A model generated the notes under the pieces. That model made no database searches, had not been told where the DNA came from, and was given only the letters and a program-made list of their open reading frames with translations. The position numbers were made by a program, and so were the translations under genes. From DATNNN01 sp035601815 (GTDB lineage: Bacteria > Pseudomonadota > Alphaproteobacteria > Rhizobiales > Xanthobacteraceae), in NCBI GenBank assembly GCA_035601815.1, contig DATNNN010000182.1:1-22442 (forward strand): a DNA stretch of 22,442 nucleotides. Direction: 5' to 3'. This document shows, piece by piece, positions 1 to 8,354 of the stretch. Each line of letters begins with the position of its first letter. The first letter of the stretch is position 1.

Positions 1-32
1 ACTTCCTTGGTCGGATCGATATGGCCTGTCAT
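1..32 (-). CDS. N-terminus of a probable DUF1330-family protein (cut by window edge)
   Basis: Reading the minus strand from an ATG at 32 gives MTGHIDPTKE before the window ends. A good ribosome binding site (GGGAGA) sits about five bases upstream of the ATG. The opening motif with IDPT followed by K/R-E resembles the start of DUF1330 proteins, small ferredoxin-like-fold proteins of unknown role, but ten residues are too few to be sure. It is divergent from the DUF1304 gene, with 62 bases between the two starts. Confidence 0.4.
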   Translation of the reverse strand, partial: MTGHIDPTKE

Positions 33-94
33 GATATCTCCCGTCGCGGTCGCTGCCGGCTATCATCTAGTATGCGTCTTGGGGGGAAGCCATA

Positions 95-457
95 GTGAAC
101 GCAATTGCCAATCTGTTGGTGGCGCTGGTCGCCGCGCTGCATGTCTATTTTCTGGTGCTGGAGATGTTCCTCTGGACCAAGCCGCGGGGCTTGAAGACGT
201 TTCACAACACGCCCGAGAAGGCCGCCGATTCGGCCGTGTTGGCCGCCAATCAAGGGCTCTATAACGGCTTTCTCGCCGCGGGCCTGGTCTGGGGCCTGTT
301 GCATCCGGCGCCGGCGGTGGCCTTTCAGATCAAGGTCTTCTTCCTCGCCTGTGTGGTGATCGCCGGCATCTACGGCGCCGTCACCGTGTCGAAGCGCATC
401 CTTATGGTGCAGGCGCTGCCTGCGGCGATCGCGCTCGTCCTTCTCCTCATTCCGTAG
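95..457 (+). CDS. DUF1304-family small integral membrane protein
   Basis: The 120-residue protein has four hydrophobic segments at about residues 3-25, 50-68, 72-94 and 100-119. It carries the family signature NQGLYNGFLAAGL at about residues 52-64, and the length is normal for DUF1304. It is predicted to lie in the inner membrane; the family has no established biochemical function. The start is GTG at 95, chosen because a strong purine stretch (GGGGGGAAG, 81-89) precedes it at proper distance. The hisS start lies seven bases after its stop, and the TAGAGAG that spans the stop probably serves as the hisS ribosome binding site, so the two genes are likely co-transcribed. No functional link between them is known. 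Confidence 0.88.
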   Translation: MNAIANLLVALVAALHVYFLVLEMFLWTKPRGLKTFHNTPEKAADSAVLAANQGLYNGFLAAGLVWGLLHPAPAVAFQIKVFFLACVVIAGIYGAVTVSKRILMVQALPAAIALVLLLIP

Positions 458-464
458 AGAGCCG

Positions 465-2009
465 ATGGCCCCGATCAACAAGATCAAGGCGCGGCTACCG
501 CGGGGCTTGAATGACCGCGACGCGGTGGAGATCGCCGCCACCCGCGACATGGTGGAGAAGATCCGCCAGGTCTACGAGCGCTACGGCTTCGAGGCGGTGG
601 AGACGCCAGTGATCGAGTACAGCGACGTGCTCGGCAAGTTCCTGCCGGATCAAGACCGGCCGAACGAAGGCGTTTTCTCCTTGGAGGACGACGACGAGCA
701 GTGGCTGTCGCTGCGCTACGACCTGACGGCGCCGCTCGCGCGCTATGTGGCGGAGAATTTCGACCGACTGTCGAAGCCCTATCGGAGCTATCGCTACGGC
801 TGGGTCTTCCGCAACGAGAAGCCGGGGCCGGGACGCTATCGCCAGTTCCTGCAGTTCGACGCCGACACCGTGGGTGCCGCGAGCGTCGCCGCCGATGCCG
901 AGATGTGCATGATGGCGGCGGACACGATGGAGGCGTTGGGGATCAAGCGGGGCGATTACATTATCAAGGTCAACAATAGAAAGGTGCTTGATGGAGTTCT
1001 CGAAGTAGTTGGTCTGAGTGGGGATACAAAGATTGGACAACGAACCACGGTTCTACGCGCAATCGATAAACTGGACCGATTAGGAATCGCCGGTGTGCGG
1101 CAGTTGCTGGGCAATGGCCGCAAAGATGAGAGTGGAGATTTCACGAAGGGCGCTGGCCTTAATGCACAGCAAATCGAACGTCTGATCGAGTTTGTCGAAA
1201 TGGCAGCTCAGACGTCAGCCAATTTGGCAGCGGGAAAGGGAAGTCCGTTTTTGATGCCACAAAATCTGGATCAGGATGCGTTTATGATCCCCAAGGAAGG
1301 ATCGTTTTATGCAGGGTCGGCCTCGGCAATGGAAGGATGGAATGAGCTAGAGGAGATCCGCGGCCTTCTACGTACCGCCGGCTACGGAACTGATCGTATT
1401 CGCATTGATCCGTCTGTAGTCCGCGGCCTCGAGTACTACACCGGCCCGGTCTACGAGGCCGATCTCACCTTCGAGACCAAGAGCGACGACGGCAAGCCGG
1501 TGCGCTTCGGCTCGGTCGGCGGCGGCGGGCGCTACGACGGGCTGATCGCGCGCTTCCGCGGCGAGCCGGTGCCGGCGACCGGCTTCTCCATCGGCGTGTC
1601 GCGTCTCCTCGCCGCGCTCCGTCATCTCGGCAAGGCGCAATCGAAGCCCGAGCCCGGCCCGGTGGTGGTCACTGTGTTCGACAAGGACCGCATCGCCGAC
1701 TACCAGCGCATGGTGCAGACGCTGCGGAGCGCCGGCATCCGCGCCGAGCTCTATCTCGGCTCAGGCAAGATGGGGCCACAGCTCAAATATGCTGACAAAC
1801 GCAATGCGCCCTGCGTGGTCATCCAGGGCGGCGACGAGAAGGCCAAAGGCGAGATCCAGATCAAGGACCTGATCGAGGGCGCCAAGGCCGCCGCGGCCAT
1901 CGCCTCCAACCAGGAATGGCGCGAGTCCCGGCCGGCGCAGTTCTCGGTGCCCGAGGACAAGCTCGTCGAAGAGGTCCGCAAGGTGCTCGCCCGCCACGGC
2001 ATCGCGTAA
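465..2009 (+). CDS. hisS: Histidyl-tRNA synthetase
   Basis: This class II aminoacyl-tRNA synthetase charges tRNA-His with histidine in the cytosol. The 514-residue protein has motif 1 near residues 10-45, motif 2 with FRNE at 115-118 followed by QFDADTVG, the HisA motif RGLEYYTG at 320-327, motif 3 with GGGGRYDGL near 353, and a C-terminal anticodon-binding domain from about residue 395. A long insertion domain with GDFTKGAGL lies between motif 2 and the HisA motif, as in other Rhizobiales enzymes, which are about 500 residues long. The frame is intact and all catalytic motifs are present. The codons for about residues 164-322 are strikingly less GC-rich than the rest, listed separately. ATG at 465 follows the DUF1304 stop by seven bases. 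Confidence 0.97.
   Translation: MAPINKIKARLPRGLNDRDAVEIAATRDMVEKIRQVYERYGFEAVETPVIEYSDVLGKFLPDQDRPNEGVFSLEDDDEQWLSLRYDLTAPLARYVAENFDRLSKPYRSYRYGWVFRNEKPGPGRYRQFLQFDADTVGAASVAADAEMCMMAADTMEALGIKRGDYIIKVNNRKVLDGVLEVVGLSGDTKIGQRTTVLRAIDKLDRLGIAGVRQLLGNGRKDESGDFTKGAGLNAQQIERLIEFVEMAAQTSANLAAGKGSPFLMPQNLDQDAFMIPKEGSFYAGSASAMEGWNELEEIRGLLRTAGYGTDRIRIDPSVVRGLEYYTGPVYEADLTFETKSDDGKPVRFGSVGGGGRYDGLIARFRGEPVPATGFSIGVSRLLAALRHLGKAQSKPEPGPVVVTVFDKDRIADYQRMVQTLRSAGIRAELYLGSGKMGPQLKYADKRNAPCVVIQGGDEKAKGEIQIKDLIEGAKAAAAIASNQEWRESRPAQFSVPEDKLVEEVRKVLARHGIA
955..1430 (+). other. Low-GC mosaic segment inside hisS
   Basis: Hand counts of 60-base lines give 73% GC at 841-900, then 42% at 961-1020, 48% at 1021-1080, 50% at 1141-1200, 55% at 1201-1260 and 47% at 1261-1320, rising to 60% at 1321-1380 and returning to high GC after about 1430. 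Codons that are rare elsewhere in the window (AGA, TTA, AAT, GTT, GGA) cluster here. The edges fall in the conserved blocks encoding KVNNRKVLDG and VRGLEYYTG, as expected if a related hisS allele replaced the interior by homologous recombination. The reading frame is kept. Confidence 0.75.
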
Positions 2010-2181
2010 CCGAAACCGCCGCCGTTCCACGGCCTTAGACCGCCCTCCTTAACCCTTCGCCGATCGGCGCAAGTCCCCGCGCGGCCCTGTCGCGCCCGCG
2101 GCTTAAGCACGCCATGCTATTGATCTTGCTTCCATTCGTGCCCGGGTATACCGCGGCAAACGTTTGGGGGAGAACGCCCTG
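2010..2181. other. Intergenic region between hisS and the efflux adaptor
   Basis: This 172-base stretch holds no convincing gene. It contains a 12-base perfect palindrome CGCCGATCGGCG (2058-2069), a GCTTAAGC at 2101-2108 and a weak promoter-like element at 2126-2152. No clear intrinsic terminator for hisS was seen. It marks the left edge of the metal-transport block that separates hisS from hisZ-hisG. Confidence 0.6.
2126..2152 (+). promoter_or_regulatory. Possible promoter of the RND adaptor operon
   Basis: TTGCTT (2126-2131) and TATACC (2147-2152) are spaced by 15 bases, about 30 bases before the adaptor start. The spacing is two bases short of ideal and the hexamers are imperfect, so this is a weak prediction. 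Confidence 0.25.
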
Positions 2182-3432
2182 GTGCTCCAACAGCCGGCCC
2201 GTGCGGCCTGGGACTACGCGCGCTCGCACCGCGTGCTGACGCTCGTCGTCGTCGGGGCGCTGATCGCGCTCGCGCTCGTCATTTCCTCCAAGGCCCGCTT
2301 CTCCTCCGAGCCCGAGCGGCCCAACGGAAAGCCGGCGAGCGAAAACGGCGCGCGCATCTTCACGCCGACGCCGGCGCAGTGGGCGGCGTTCCAGATTGAA
2401 CCTGTGGGCAAGCGCGCGTTCCACGCCGAGATCGTCACGGAAGGCAAGATCTCCGTCGACGAGGAGCGCGCGACGCCGATCTTCTCGCCCTATTCCGGCC
2501 GGGTCACCCGGTTGCTGGCGAAGCCCGGCGAGACGGTGAAGCGCGGCCAGGCGCTCTTCATGCTCGACGTCGCCGACATGGTGCAGGGCCAGAACGATTT
2601 CATCGCGGCGGCAAACTCGCTGAACAAGGCGCGCTCGCAGCTCGCCCTTGCGCGCCTCACCGACAAGCGCCAGCGCGACCTCTACGAAGGCAAGGCGACG
2701 CCACTCAAGGAAGTGCAGCAGGCGCAGGCGGCCCTGATCGCGGCCGAGAACGATCTGCGCTCCGCCGAAGTCGCTTTCGAGGCCATGCGCAACCGCCTGC
2801 GCTTGCTCGGCCGCAACGACGAAGAGATCGCTGTGTTTCAGAACCGCGGCGAGATCAATCCCGAAACGCCGATTTACGCGCCGATCGCCGGCACCGTCGT
2901 GCAGCGCAAGGTCGGCCCCGGCCAGTATGTGTCGAGCGGCGCCAGCGACCCGGTATTCGTCATCGGCGATCTCTCCACCGTCTGGCTCGTCGCCTACGCG
3001 CGCGAAGCCGACACGCCGAAGCTCTCGGTCGGCGCAACCCTGAGCTTCCAGGTGCTCGCCTATCCAGAGCGGGTGTTCAAGACCAAGGTGGACTACGTGG
3101 CGGCGGCGGTGGACCCGGCAACGCGCCGCATCCTGGTACGCGCGTCCGTCGACAACGCCGAACATCTGTTGAAGCCGGAAATGTTCGCCACCGTCACCCT
3201 ATTCAGCGCCGACGGCGAGCCGGCGCCCGCGGTGCCGCGGCAGGCGATCATCTACCAGGGCGACACGGCGCGGGTATGGGTCGCGCGCGACGACAAGACG
3301 CTGGAGTCCCGCACGATCCGCCTCGGGCTCGTCAACGAGTCCCTCGTGCAGGTGGTCGCCGGCCTTGAAGCCGGCGAGCGCGTCGTCACCAAGGGTTACC
3401 TCTTCATCGACCGGGCGGCGTCAGGAAACTAG
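2182..3432 (+). CDS. RND efflux periplasmic adaptor (CzcB/CusB-type)
   Basis: This membrane fusion protein would bridge the inner-membrane RND pump encoded next and an outer-membrane channel. The start is taken as GTG at 2182, because GGGGGAGA (2166-2173) lies eight bases upstream; an upstream in-frame TTG at 2164 overlaps that site. The 416-residue product has an N-terminal membrane anchor at about residues 18-36. It is followed by split lipoyl-like halves (IFSPYSGRVTRLLAKPGE and TPIYAPIAGTVV), an alpha-helical hairpin rich in A, Q, L and E between them, and beta-barrel and membrane-proximal domains ending in GLEAGERVVTKG. The stop is 36 bases before the RND gene. No N-terminal metal-binding extension or His-rich stretch is visible, so the substrate cannot be named. 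Confidence 0.9.
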   Translation: MLQQPARAAWDYARSHRVLTLVVVGALIALALVISSKARFSSEPERPNGKPASENGARIFTPTPAQWAAFQIEPVGKRAFHAEIVTEGKISVDEERATPIFSPYSGRVTRLLAKPGETVKRGQALFMLDVADMVQGQNDFIAAANSLNKARSQLALARLTDKRQRDLYEGKATPLKEVQQAQAALIAAENDLRSAEVAFEAMRNRLRLLGRNDEEIAVFQNRGEINPETPIYAPIAGTVVQRKVGPGQYVSSGASDPVFVIGDLSTVWLVAYAREADTPKLSVGATLSFQVLAYPERVFKTKVDYVAAAVDPATRRILVRASVDNAEHLLKPEMFATVTLFSADGEPAPAVPRQAIIYQGDTARVWVARDDKTLESRTIRLGLVNESLVQVVAGLEAGERVVTKGYLFIDRAASGN

Positions 3433-3468
3433 CTCGCCGAGTGGGCATCGTCATGGAGTCGGCTGAAC

Positions 3469-6400
3469 GTGCTGCGTAGCCTGATCGCCTCCTGCCTGAC
3501 GCGGCGGCCGCTTATGCTGGTCGCGCTCGCGGCATTTCTCGGCCTCGGCTACGCCGCCTTCACCCGGCTCAACATCGAGGCCTATCCCGACCCGACACCG
3601 CCGATCATCGAGATCATCGCCCAGAACCCCGGCCAGTCGCCGGAGGAAATGGAGCGCTACGTCACGATCCCCATCGAGATCGCGGTCGCGAGCACGCCGG
3701 GCCTGAAATATCTCCGCTCCAATACCGTCTTCGCGCTCAGTTTCCTGCGTCTCCAGTTCGAGTATGGCCGGGACTACTACTTCGTCCGCCAACAGCTGAT
3801 CAACCGCCTGAAGGACGTCCAGCTTCCGAATGGTGTGCAGCCGGTGATCTCGCCGGCCGGGACGGTTGGCGAGATCATCCGTTACGAGCTCAAGGGTCCG
3901 CCTGGGATGGACCTGATCACGCTCAAGACGCTGCAGAACTGGGTCGTAGAGCCGCGGCTGCGCCTGGTATCGGGTATATCCGACGTGATCGTACTCGGCG
4001 GCAAAACCAAGCAATACCAAGTCGAGGTCGACCTCAACCGCATGCGCGCCTACGGGCTGACGCTGCCGCAGATCATGAGCGCCATCTCCACGAGCAACTC
4101 CAACGTGGGCGGCCGCACCATCGCGCTCGGCGAGCAATCGGTGAACGTGCGCGGCCTCGGGGTGGTGCAGTCGACCGCCGACATCGGAAACGTGGTGATC
4201 GCGCAGTTTGGCGGATTGCCGGTGCTTCTGTCGGACGTGGCGAGCGTGCAGATCGGCTTCGCGCCGCGACTCGGCATTGCCGGTCGCGACGGCGATACCG
4301 ACATCATGTTCGGCGTCGTATTGATGCAGAAATTCGAGCGCACCATGGAAGTGGTGACGCGCGTGCGCGCGGCCATCGAGCGGCTGAATACCGATGGCAC
4401 GCTGCCAGCCGGCGTCAAGATCGACGCGTTCTACGACCGTGGCGATCTCGTCGCCGTCACCGTGAACACGGTGCTGCACAACATGCTGTTCGGCATCGTG
4501 TTGATCTTCCTGATCCAGTGGCTGTTCCTCGGCGACCTGCGCTGCGCGCTCATCGTCGCCTCGACGATCCCGGTGGCGCTGTCGCTCGCCGTCATCATCA
4601 CCGTATTGCGCGGCGAATCCGCGAACCTGTTGTCGATCGGCGCGATCGATCTCGGCATCATCGTCGACGCGAGCGTCATCATGGTGGAAAACATCTTCCG
4701 CCATTTTGCCGAATACACCCACCGTCATCCCGTTGCCGGGCCCCATACCGGTGCGAAGCTGAGCCGGGTGCTCACCGCTGCGGCCGAGGTCGACCGGCCA
4801 ATCCTCTTCTCGGTGCTGATCACCGTTGCTGCCTTCATTCCGCTTTTCACCATGCAGGGCGTCGAAGGGCAGATATTCGGGCCCATGGCGCGCACGTATG
4901 CGTATGCGCTGATCGGCGCGGTGGTCGCCACCTTCACGGTGACGCCGGTCATGGCCTCGATCCTGCTGCCGGAGCGCGTGCGCGAGGTCGAGACCCTCGT
5001 CGTGCGCAACATCCGCCGCGTCTATCAGCCGTTGCTGGGCATCACGGTGCGCAACGCGCGCCTCTCGGCGATGATCGCCATTGCCTTCCTGCTCCTCTGT
5101 GTCGGCATCGGATCGCGGCTTGGAACGGAATTTCTGCCGAAGCTCGAGGAAGGCAACCTGTGGATCCGAGCGCTGCTGCCGCCGACGATCACGCTCGAGG
5201 CAGGCCTGGATACAGTGGGGCGCATTCGCGGCGTGATCGGGAGCTATCCGCCGGTTCGCACCGTCGTGTCCGAACAGGGCCGCGGCGAGGACGCCACCGA
5301 TCCTGATGGCTCCTTCGTCGCCGAATTCTTCGTGCCGCTGAAGCCCACGAGCGAATGGCCAAGCGGGCTCAGCAAGGAGCAACTCGTGCGCCAGATCAGC
5401 GACCGGCTGCAGCGCGAGTTCGTCGGCATCGACTTCAATTTCTCCCAGTACATCCAGGACAACATCGAGGAAGCGGTATCCGGCGTGAAGGGCGAGAACT
5501 CGGTCAAGATCTTCGGACCCGATCTCGCCACCCTGCAACGGCTGTCGGAGAAGGTGAAGGACGAGATCGCCAAGGTGCCGGGCGTGAACGATCCCGGCGC
5601 CTTCAACCTCCTCGGACAACCGAACCTGGTCGTCCGCATCGACCGCGCCAAGGCGGCGCGCTACGGATTCTCGATCAGCGACATCAATGCCGTCGTACAA
5701 GCCGCGATCGGCGGGCAGGAAGTGACCCGGGTCTACGAAGGCGAGAGGAACTTCGCGCTCACCGTGCGGCTGGCGCCGAAGTATCGCAGCGACATGGACG
5801 CCATCCGCTCGATTCCCGTGGCGCTGCCGAACAGCGACCCGACCAAATGGCCGCCTGCCTATATTTCGCTTGGCGACCTTGCCGACGTGCGGCTCGAGAC
5901 CGGCGCGGCTTACATCTATCGAGAGAACGCCCAGCGCTTCGTTCCGCTGAAATACAGCGTGCGCAATCGCGACCTTGGGTCGACGGTGGCAGAAGCGCAG
6001 GAGCGGATTGAACGTAACGTGCCGCTGCCGCCGGGCTACCGGATGGAATGGGCCGGCGAGTACGGCGCGCTGGTGGACGCCAAGCAGCGCCTCGCCATCA
6101 TCGTGCCGGTGAGCCTTATCCTCATCTTGATGCTGCTTTATAGCCTGTTCAATTCCGTGCGCGACAGCCTGCTCGCGCTTGCGGGCATTCCGTTTGCCGT
6201 CGCCGGGGGAATTCTCGGTCTGTACGTCGCCGGGCTCAATTTCAGCGTCTCAGCCGCCGTCGGCTTTATCTCGTTGTTCGGGGTGTCGGCGATGGATGGC
6301 ATCCTGCTCCTCTCCTACATCCGCCGCGACATGGAGCAGGGAAAAGGCAGCGAGGAGTCCATCATCGATTCGGCGCAGACCCGTATGCGCCAGATCTTCA

Positions 6401-6627
6401 TGACCGGCTTTTCCGCCTGCATCGGTCTCGTCCCCGCGGCGATTTCAACCGGCATCGGCTCGCAAGTGCAGCAGCCGCTTGCCTGCGTGATCGTTGGCGG
6501 CATGCTCTTGTCGCCGATCTGCAGCCTGCTCGTGATCCCGACGCTGGCGCGCCTGTTCCTGCCCCAGGTGGCGGAATCCGGGGGCCGCCCCGCGGAAGAG
6601 CACCCGGCGCCGCGGCCCGCCGAATAG
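3469..6627 (+). CDS. Heavy-metal-type RND efflux pump permease (CzcA/CusA family)
   Basis: This proton-driven inner-membrane pump has 1052 residues, a normal length, with twelve expected membrane helices and two large periplasmic loops. The fourth helix reads AIDLGIIVDASVIMVEN, with D394, D400 and E407 matching the charged proton-relay triad (D402, D408, E415) of CzcA. This marks the heavy-metal branch rather than the drug branch of RND pumps. The start is GTG at 3469; the ATG at 3453 hits a stop after eight codons, and GGAG at 3455-3458 is well placed for the GTG. It forms an operon with the adaptor upstream. Its stop codon directly abuts that of the TolC-like gene on the other strand. The exported ion (Zn, Co, Cd, Ni, Cu or Ag) cannot be decided from sequence alone. 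Confidence 0.93.
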   Translation: MLRSLIASCLTRRPLMLVALAAFLGLGYAAFTRLNIEAYPDPTPPIIEIIAQNPGQSPEEMERYVTIPIEIAVASTPGLKYLRSNTVFALSFLRLQFEYGRDYYFVRQQLINRLKDVQLPNGVQPVISPAGTVGEIIRYELKGPPGMDLITLKTLQNWVVEPRLRLVSGISDVIVLGGKTKQYQVEVDLNRMRAYGLTLPQIMSAISTSNSNVGGRTIALGEQSVNVRGLGVVQSTADIGNVVIAQFGGLPVLLSDVASVQIGFAPRLGIAGRDGDTDIMFGVVLMQKFERTMEVVTRVRAAIERLNTDGTLPAGVKIDAFYDRGDLVAVTVNTVLHNMLFGIVLIFLIQWLFLGDLRCALIVASTIPVALSLAVIITVLRGESANLLSIGAIDLGIIVDASVIMVENIFRHFAEYTHRHPVAGPHTGAKLSRVLTAAAEVDRPILFSVLITVAAFIPLFTMQGVEGQIFGPMARTYAYALIGAVVATFTVTPVMASILLPERVREVETLVVRNIRRVYQPLLGITVRNARLSAMIAIAFLLLCVGIGSRLGTEFLPKLEEGNLWIRALLPPTITLEAGLDTVGRIRGVIGSYPPVRTVVSEQGRGEDATDPDGSFVAEFFVPLKPTSEWPSGLSKEQLVRQISDRLQREFVGIDFNFSQYIQDNIEEAVSGVKGENSVKIFGPDLATLQRLSEKVKDEIAKVPGVNDPGAFNLLGQPNLVVRIDRAKAARYGFSISDINAVVQAAIGGQEVTRVYEGERNFALTVRLAPKYRSDMDAIRSIPVALPNSDPTKWPPAYISLGDLADVRLETGAAYIYRENAQRFVPLKYSVRNRDLGSTVAEAQERIERNVPLPPGYRMEWAGEYGALVDAKQRLAIIVPVSLILILMLLYSLFNSVRDSLLALAGIPFAVAGGILGLYVAGLNFSVSAAVGFISLFGVSAMDGILLLSYIRRDMEQGKGSEESIIDSAQTRMRQIFMTGFSACIGLVPAAISTGIGSQVQQPLACVIVGGMLLSPICSLLVIPTLARLFLPQVAESGGRPAEEHPAPRPAE

Positions 6628-8025
6628 CTACTTGCCGCTCGGCGTGCGCACGCCGCCCCACACGTCGCGTACCTGCTGGTAGTTCGTCACCGGGTCGTAT
6701 TCCGGCGTCGGCAAGCCGAGCCGGCGGTGATCGAGCCGCCCGATGGCGCTGAGCAACGTGTAGGACGCGACGACCCGGTCGCGCTGGGCCTGCACGAAGC
6801 GGGCGCGCGCGCTTGATTGATCCTGAAGCGCATTCAGCACGTCGATGGTGGTGCGCTGGCCGCCCTCGGCCTCCTTACGTACGCCGGCGAGCGCGGTGGT
6901 GGCGGCGCGCGTCTCGGCTTGCGCCGCGTTGATGGCGACGCGGGCGCCCTCATAGGCCGCCCAGGCGCCGACGATCGCGGTCGCCACCTGGGTGCGAGCC
7001 ACGTCGAACTCGATGCGGCGCTGCCCGTAGATCTCTTTCGCCTGGCGCACCTGCGAAGCCACGAGCCCGCCGTCGTAGATGGGAACGCTGAGCTGACCGA
7101 TGATCGAGGCCTGGTCGGTACGCGCGGTGCCGAGCGTGGTGTCGGTCTGCACATTGCGCGAGACGCTGCCCTGCGCGCTGAGCGTGGGCAGCAAGGAGCT
7201 TTCGGCGATCTTCACCGCGAACTGGGCGGCGTCGACGTTGTAGTTCGCGACCAGTACCGCCGGATGCTCGTGGTGGCCGATCTCGATCGCCTCCTCGCGC
7301 GAGCGCGGCAGCAGCGCATCGATGGGATCGGCCGGGATGACACGGCCGGGGGAGAGGCCGATCACCTGGTAGTAGGCGGCCTGCGAAACCGCCAGCGCGA
7401 TCTCGGCGGCGTTGAGGTCGGCGGCACCCCGGCTCATGCGCGCCTCGGTCTGCGCCACGTCCGTGGGCGTCACGTCGCCGGCGTCGTAGCGGCGGCGTGT
7501 GACGCCGTTGAGCTCGCGCAAAAGGTTGGCATTCGCCCGCTGCACCTCGACCAGGGTTCGATCGCGACCCACGTTCGAATAAGCATTGACCGCGTCGAGC
7601 AGTACGTCCTGCTCGATGCCGCGCAGCGCCTCGTGGGCCGCCTGCACCTGGGCCTCGGCCTGGCGAACGGCATTGCCGGTCCTGAGCCCGTTATAGATCG
7701 TCTGGTTGATGGTGACGCCGGCCGTCCACGGCTTGAGCGTGGACGAGACCTCGCCAATGCCGGGCAAGAGATTGCGCACCGCCTGCAAGCCGCCGCTCGC
7801 ACCGACGGTCACTTGCGGACGATAGCCGGCAAGGGCCTGGGGCACGCCTTCGTCGATGGCGCGCACCTTGGCGCGCTCGGCATTCAGGGTGCGGTTGATT
7901 TGATAGGTGTGGGCCAGCGCCTCGGCGAGCGTCTCCGCCCGCGCCGGCGCGGCAAGGGCGCAGACAAGCGCAAAGGCGGCCATGAGCCGCCCCGCACGGG
8001 TCGTGCAGGTCCGAGAGCCTCGCAT
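6628..8025 (-). CDS. TolC-family outer-membrane efflux channel
   Basis: The product contains two outer-membrane efflux protein repeats forming the TolC-like channel and tunnel. Features include TLAEALAHTYQINRTLNAERAKVRA near the mature N-terminus, TINQTIYNGLRTGNAV, the mid-protein DAGDVTPTDVAQTEARM, and the second-repeat equivalents SVPIYDGGLVASQVRQAKE and GGQRTTIDVLNALQDQ. The start is taken as ATG at 8025, giving 465 residues with a signal peptide ending APARA. A GTG at 8061 has its GGAGG only one base away, which is too close, and an ATG at 7983 would leave a short signal. The channel is convergent with the RND operon, so it must be transcribed separately. It is the likely outer-membrane partner of that pump, but could also serve others. 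Confidence 0.92.
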   Translation of the reverse strand: MRGSRTCTTRAGRLMAAFALVCALAAPARAETLAEALAHTYQINRTLNAERAKVRAIDEGVPQALAGYRPQVTVGASGGLQAVRNLLPGIGEVSSTLKPWTAGVTINQTIYNGLRTGNAVRQAEAQVQAAHEALRGIEQDVLLDAVNAYSNVGRDRTLVEVQRANANLLRELNGVTRRRYDAGDVTPTDVAQTEARMSRGAADLNAAEIALAVSQAAYYQVIGLSPGRVIPADPIDALLPRSREEAIEIGHHEHPAVLVANYNVDAAQFAVKIAESSLLPTLSAQGSVSRNVQTDTTLGTARTDQASIIGQLSVPIYDGGLVASQVRQAKEIYGQRRIEFDVARTQVATAIVGAWAAYEGARVAINAAQAETRAATTALAGVRKEAEGGQRTTIDVLNALQDQSSARARFVQAQRDRVVASYTLLSAIGRLDHRRLGLPTPEYDPVTNYQQVRDVWGGVRTPSGK

Positions 8026-8152
8026 CTGGTTGCTTACTCGCCGCCGTTTGCCGGCAGGCACGCCTCCGGAAAGTCGGGGCGGATGTTATGCGCGTGCCTG
8101 GCCAAGTTCCAGCACGCGCGGAGCGCCCGGCACGGCTAAGGACGGCCTGTGG

Positions 8153-8347
8153 CTAAAAGGACGCACCGATCCGAAAGACCGTCTGATGCCGCGCGAAATT
8201 CTCCAGATCGAGAGGCCCGGCGAAGCCCGTCGCCCGTCCCGCCACCTGCGCGTTCCAGCCGAGCGACACGAAAAGTCTTGAACCGACTTTGACATAGAGC
8301 GTGGGGCCGACGAACAGCGCCTGCCCGGCCAGCGAGTTGAGCCCCAT
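8153..8347 (-). pseudogene. C-terminal remnant of an outer-membrane beta-barrel gene
   Basis: About 64 codons read GLNSLAGQALFVGPTLYV, then KVGSRLFVSLGWNAQVAG and finally FRIGASF with a terminal phenylalanine. Alternating hydrophobic strands ending in F before the stop are typical of the last strands of a secreted beta-barrel. From memory, the wording resembles the C-terminus of uncharacterised barrel proteins often encoded after TonB receptors. There is no signal peptide, no room for a full barrel, and the ATG at 8347 has no properly spaced ribosome binding site. It begins only seven bases after the TonB-receptor stop, which suggests a deletion removed the front of the gene. A small expressed protein is possible but less likely. 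Confidence 0.6.
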
Positions 8348-8354
8348 TCCCTCA

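Noticed and set aside
2058..2069. Palindrome CGCCGATCGGCG after hisS
   Set aside because: It is perfect but has no loop or U-tract for a terminator, and GC-rich palindromes of this length are expected by chance in this DNA. No second copy was noticed near a promoter.
3451..5700. A 749-codon open frame on the minus strand opposite the RND gene
   Set aside because: The plus-strand RND protein has full family motifs over the same bases. The minus-strand product is rich in H, D, R and E without any domain, as expected for the complement of high-GC codons.
6817..8139. A 440-codon plus-strand frame opposite the TolC-like gene
   Set aside because: It is a mirror of a clear TolC-family coding frame with its signal peptide, and has Arg/Gly/His-rich composition without domains.
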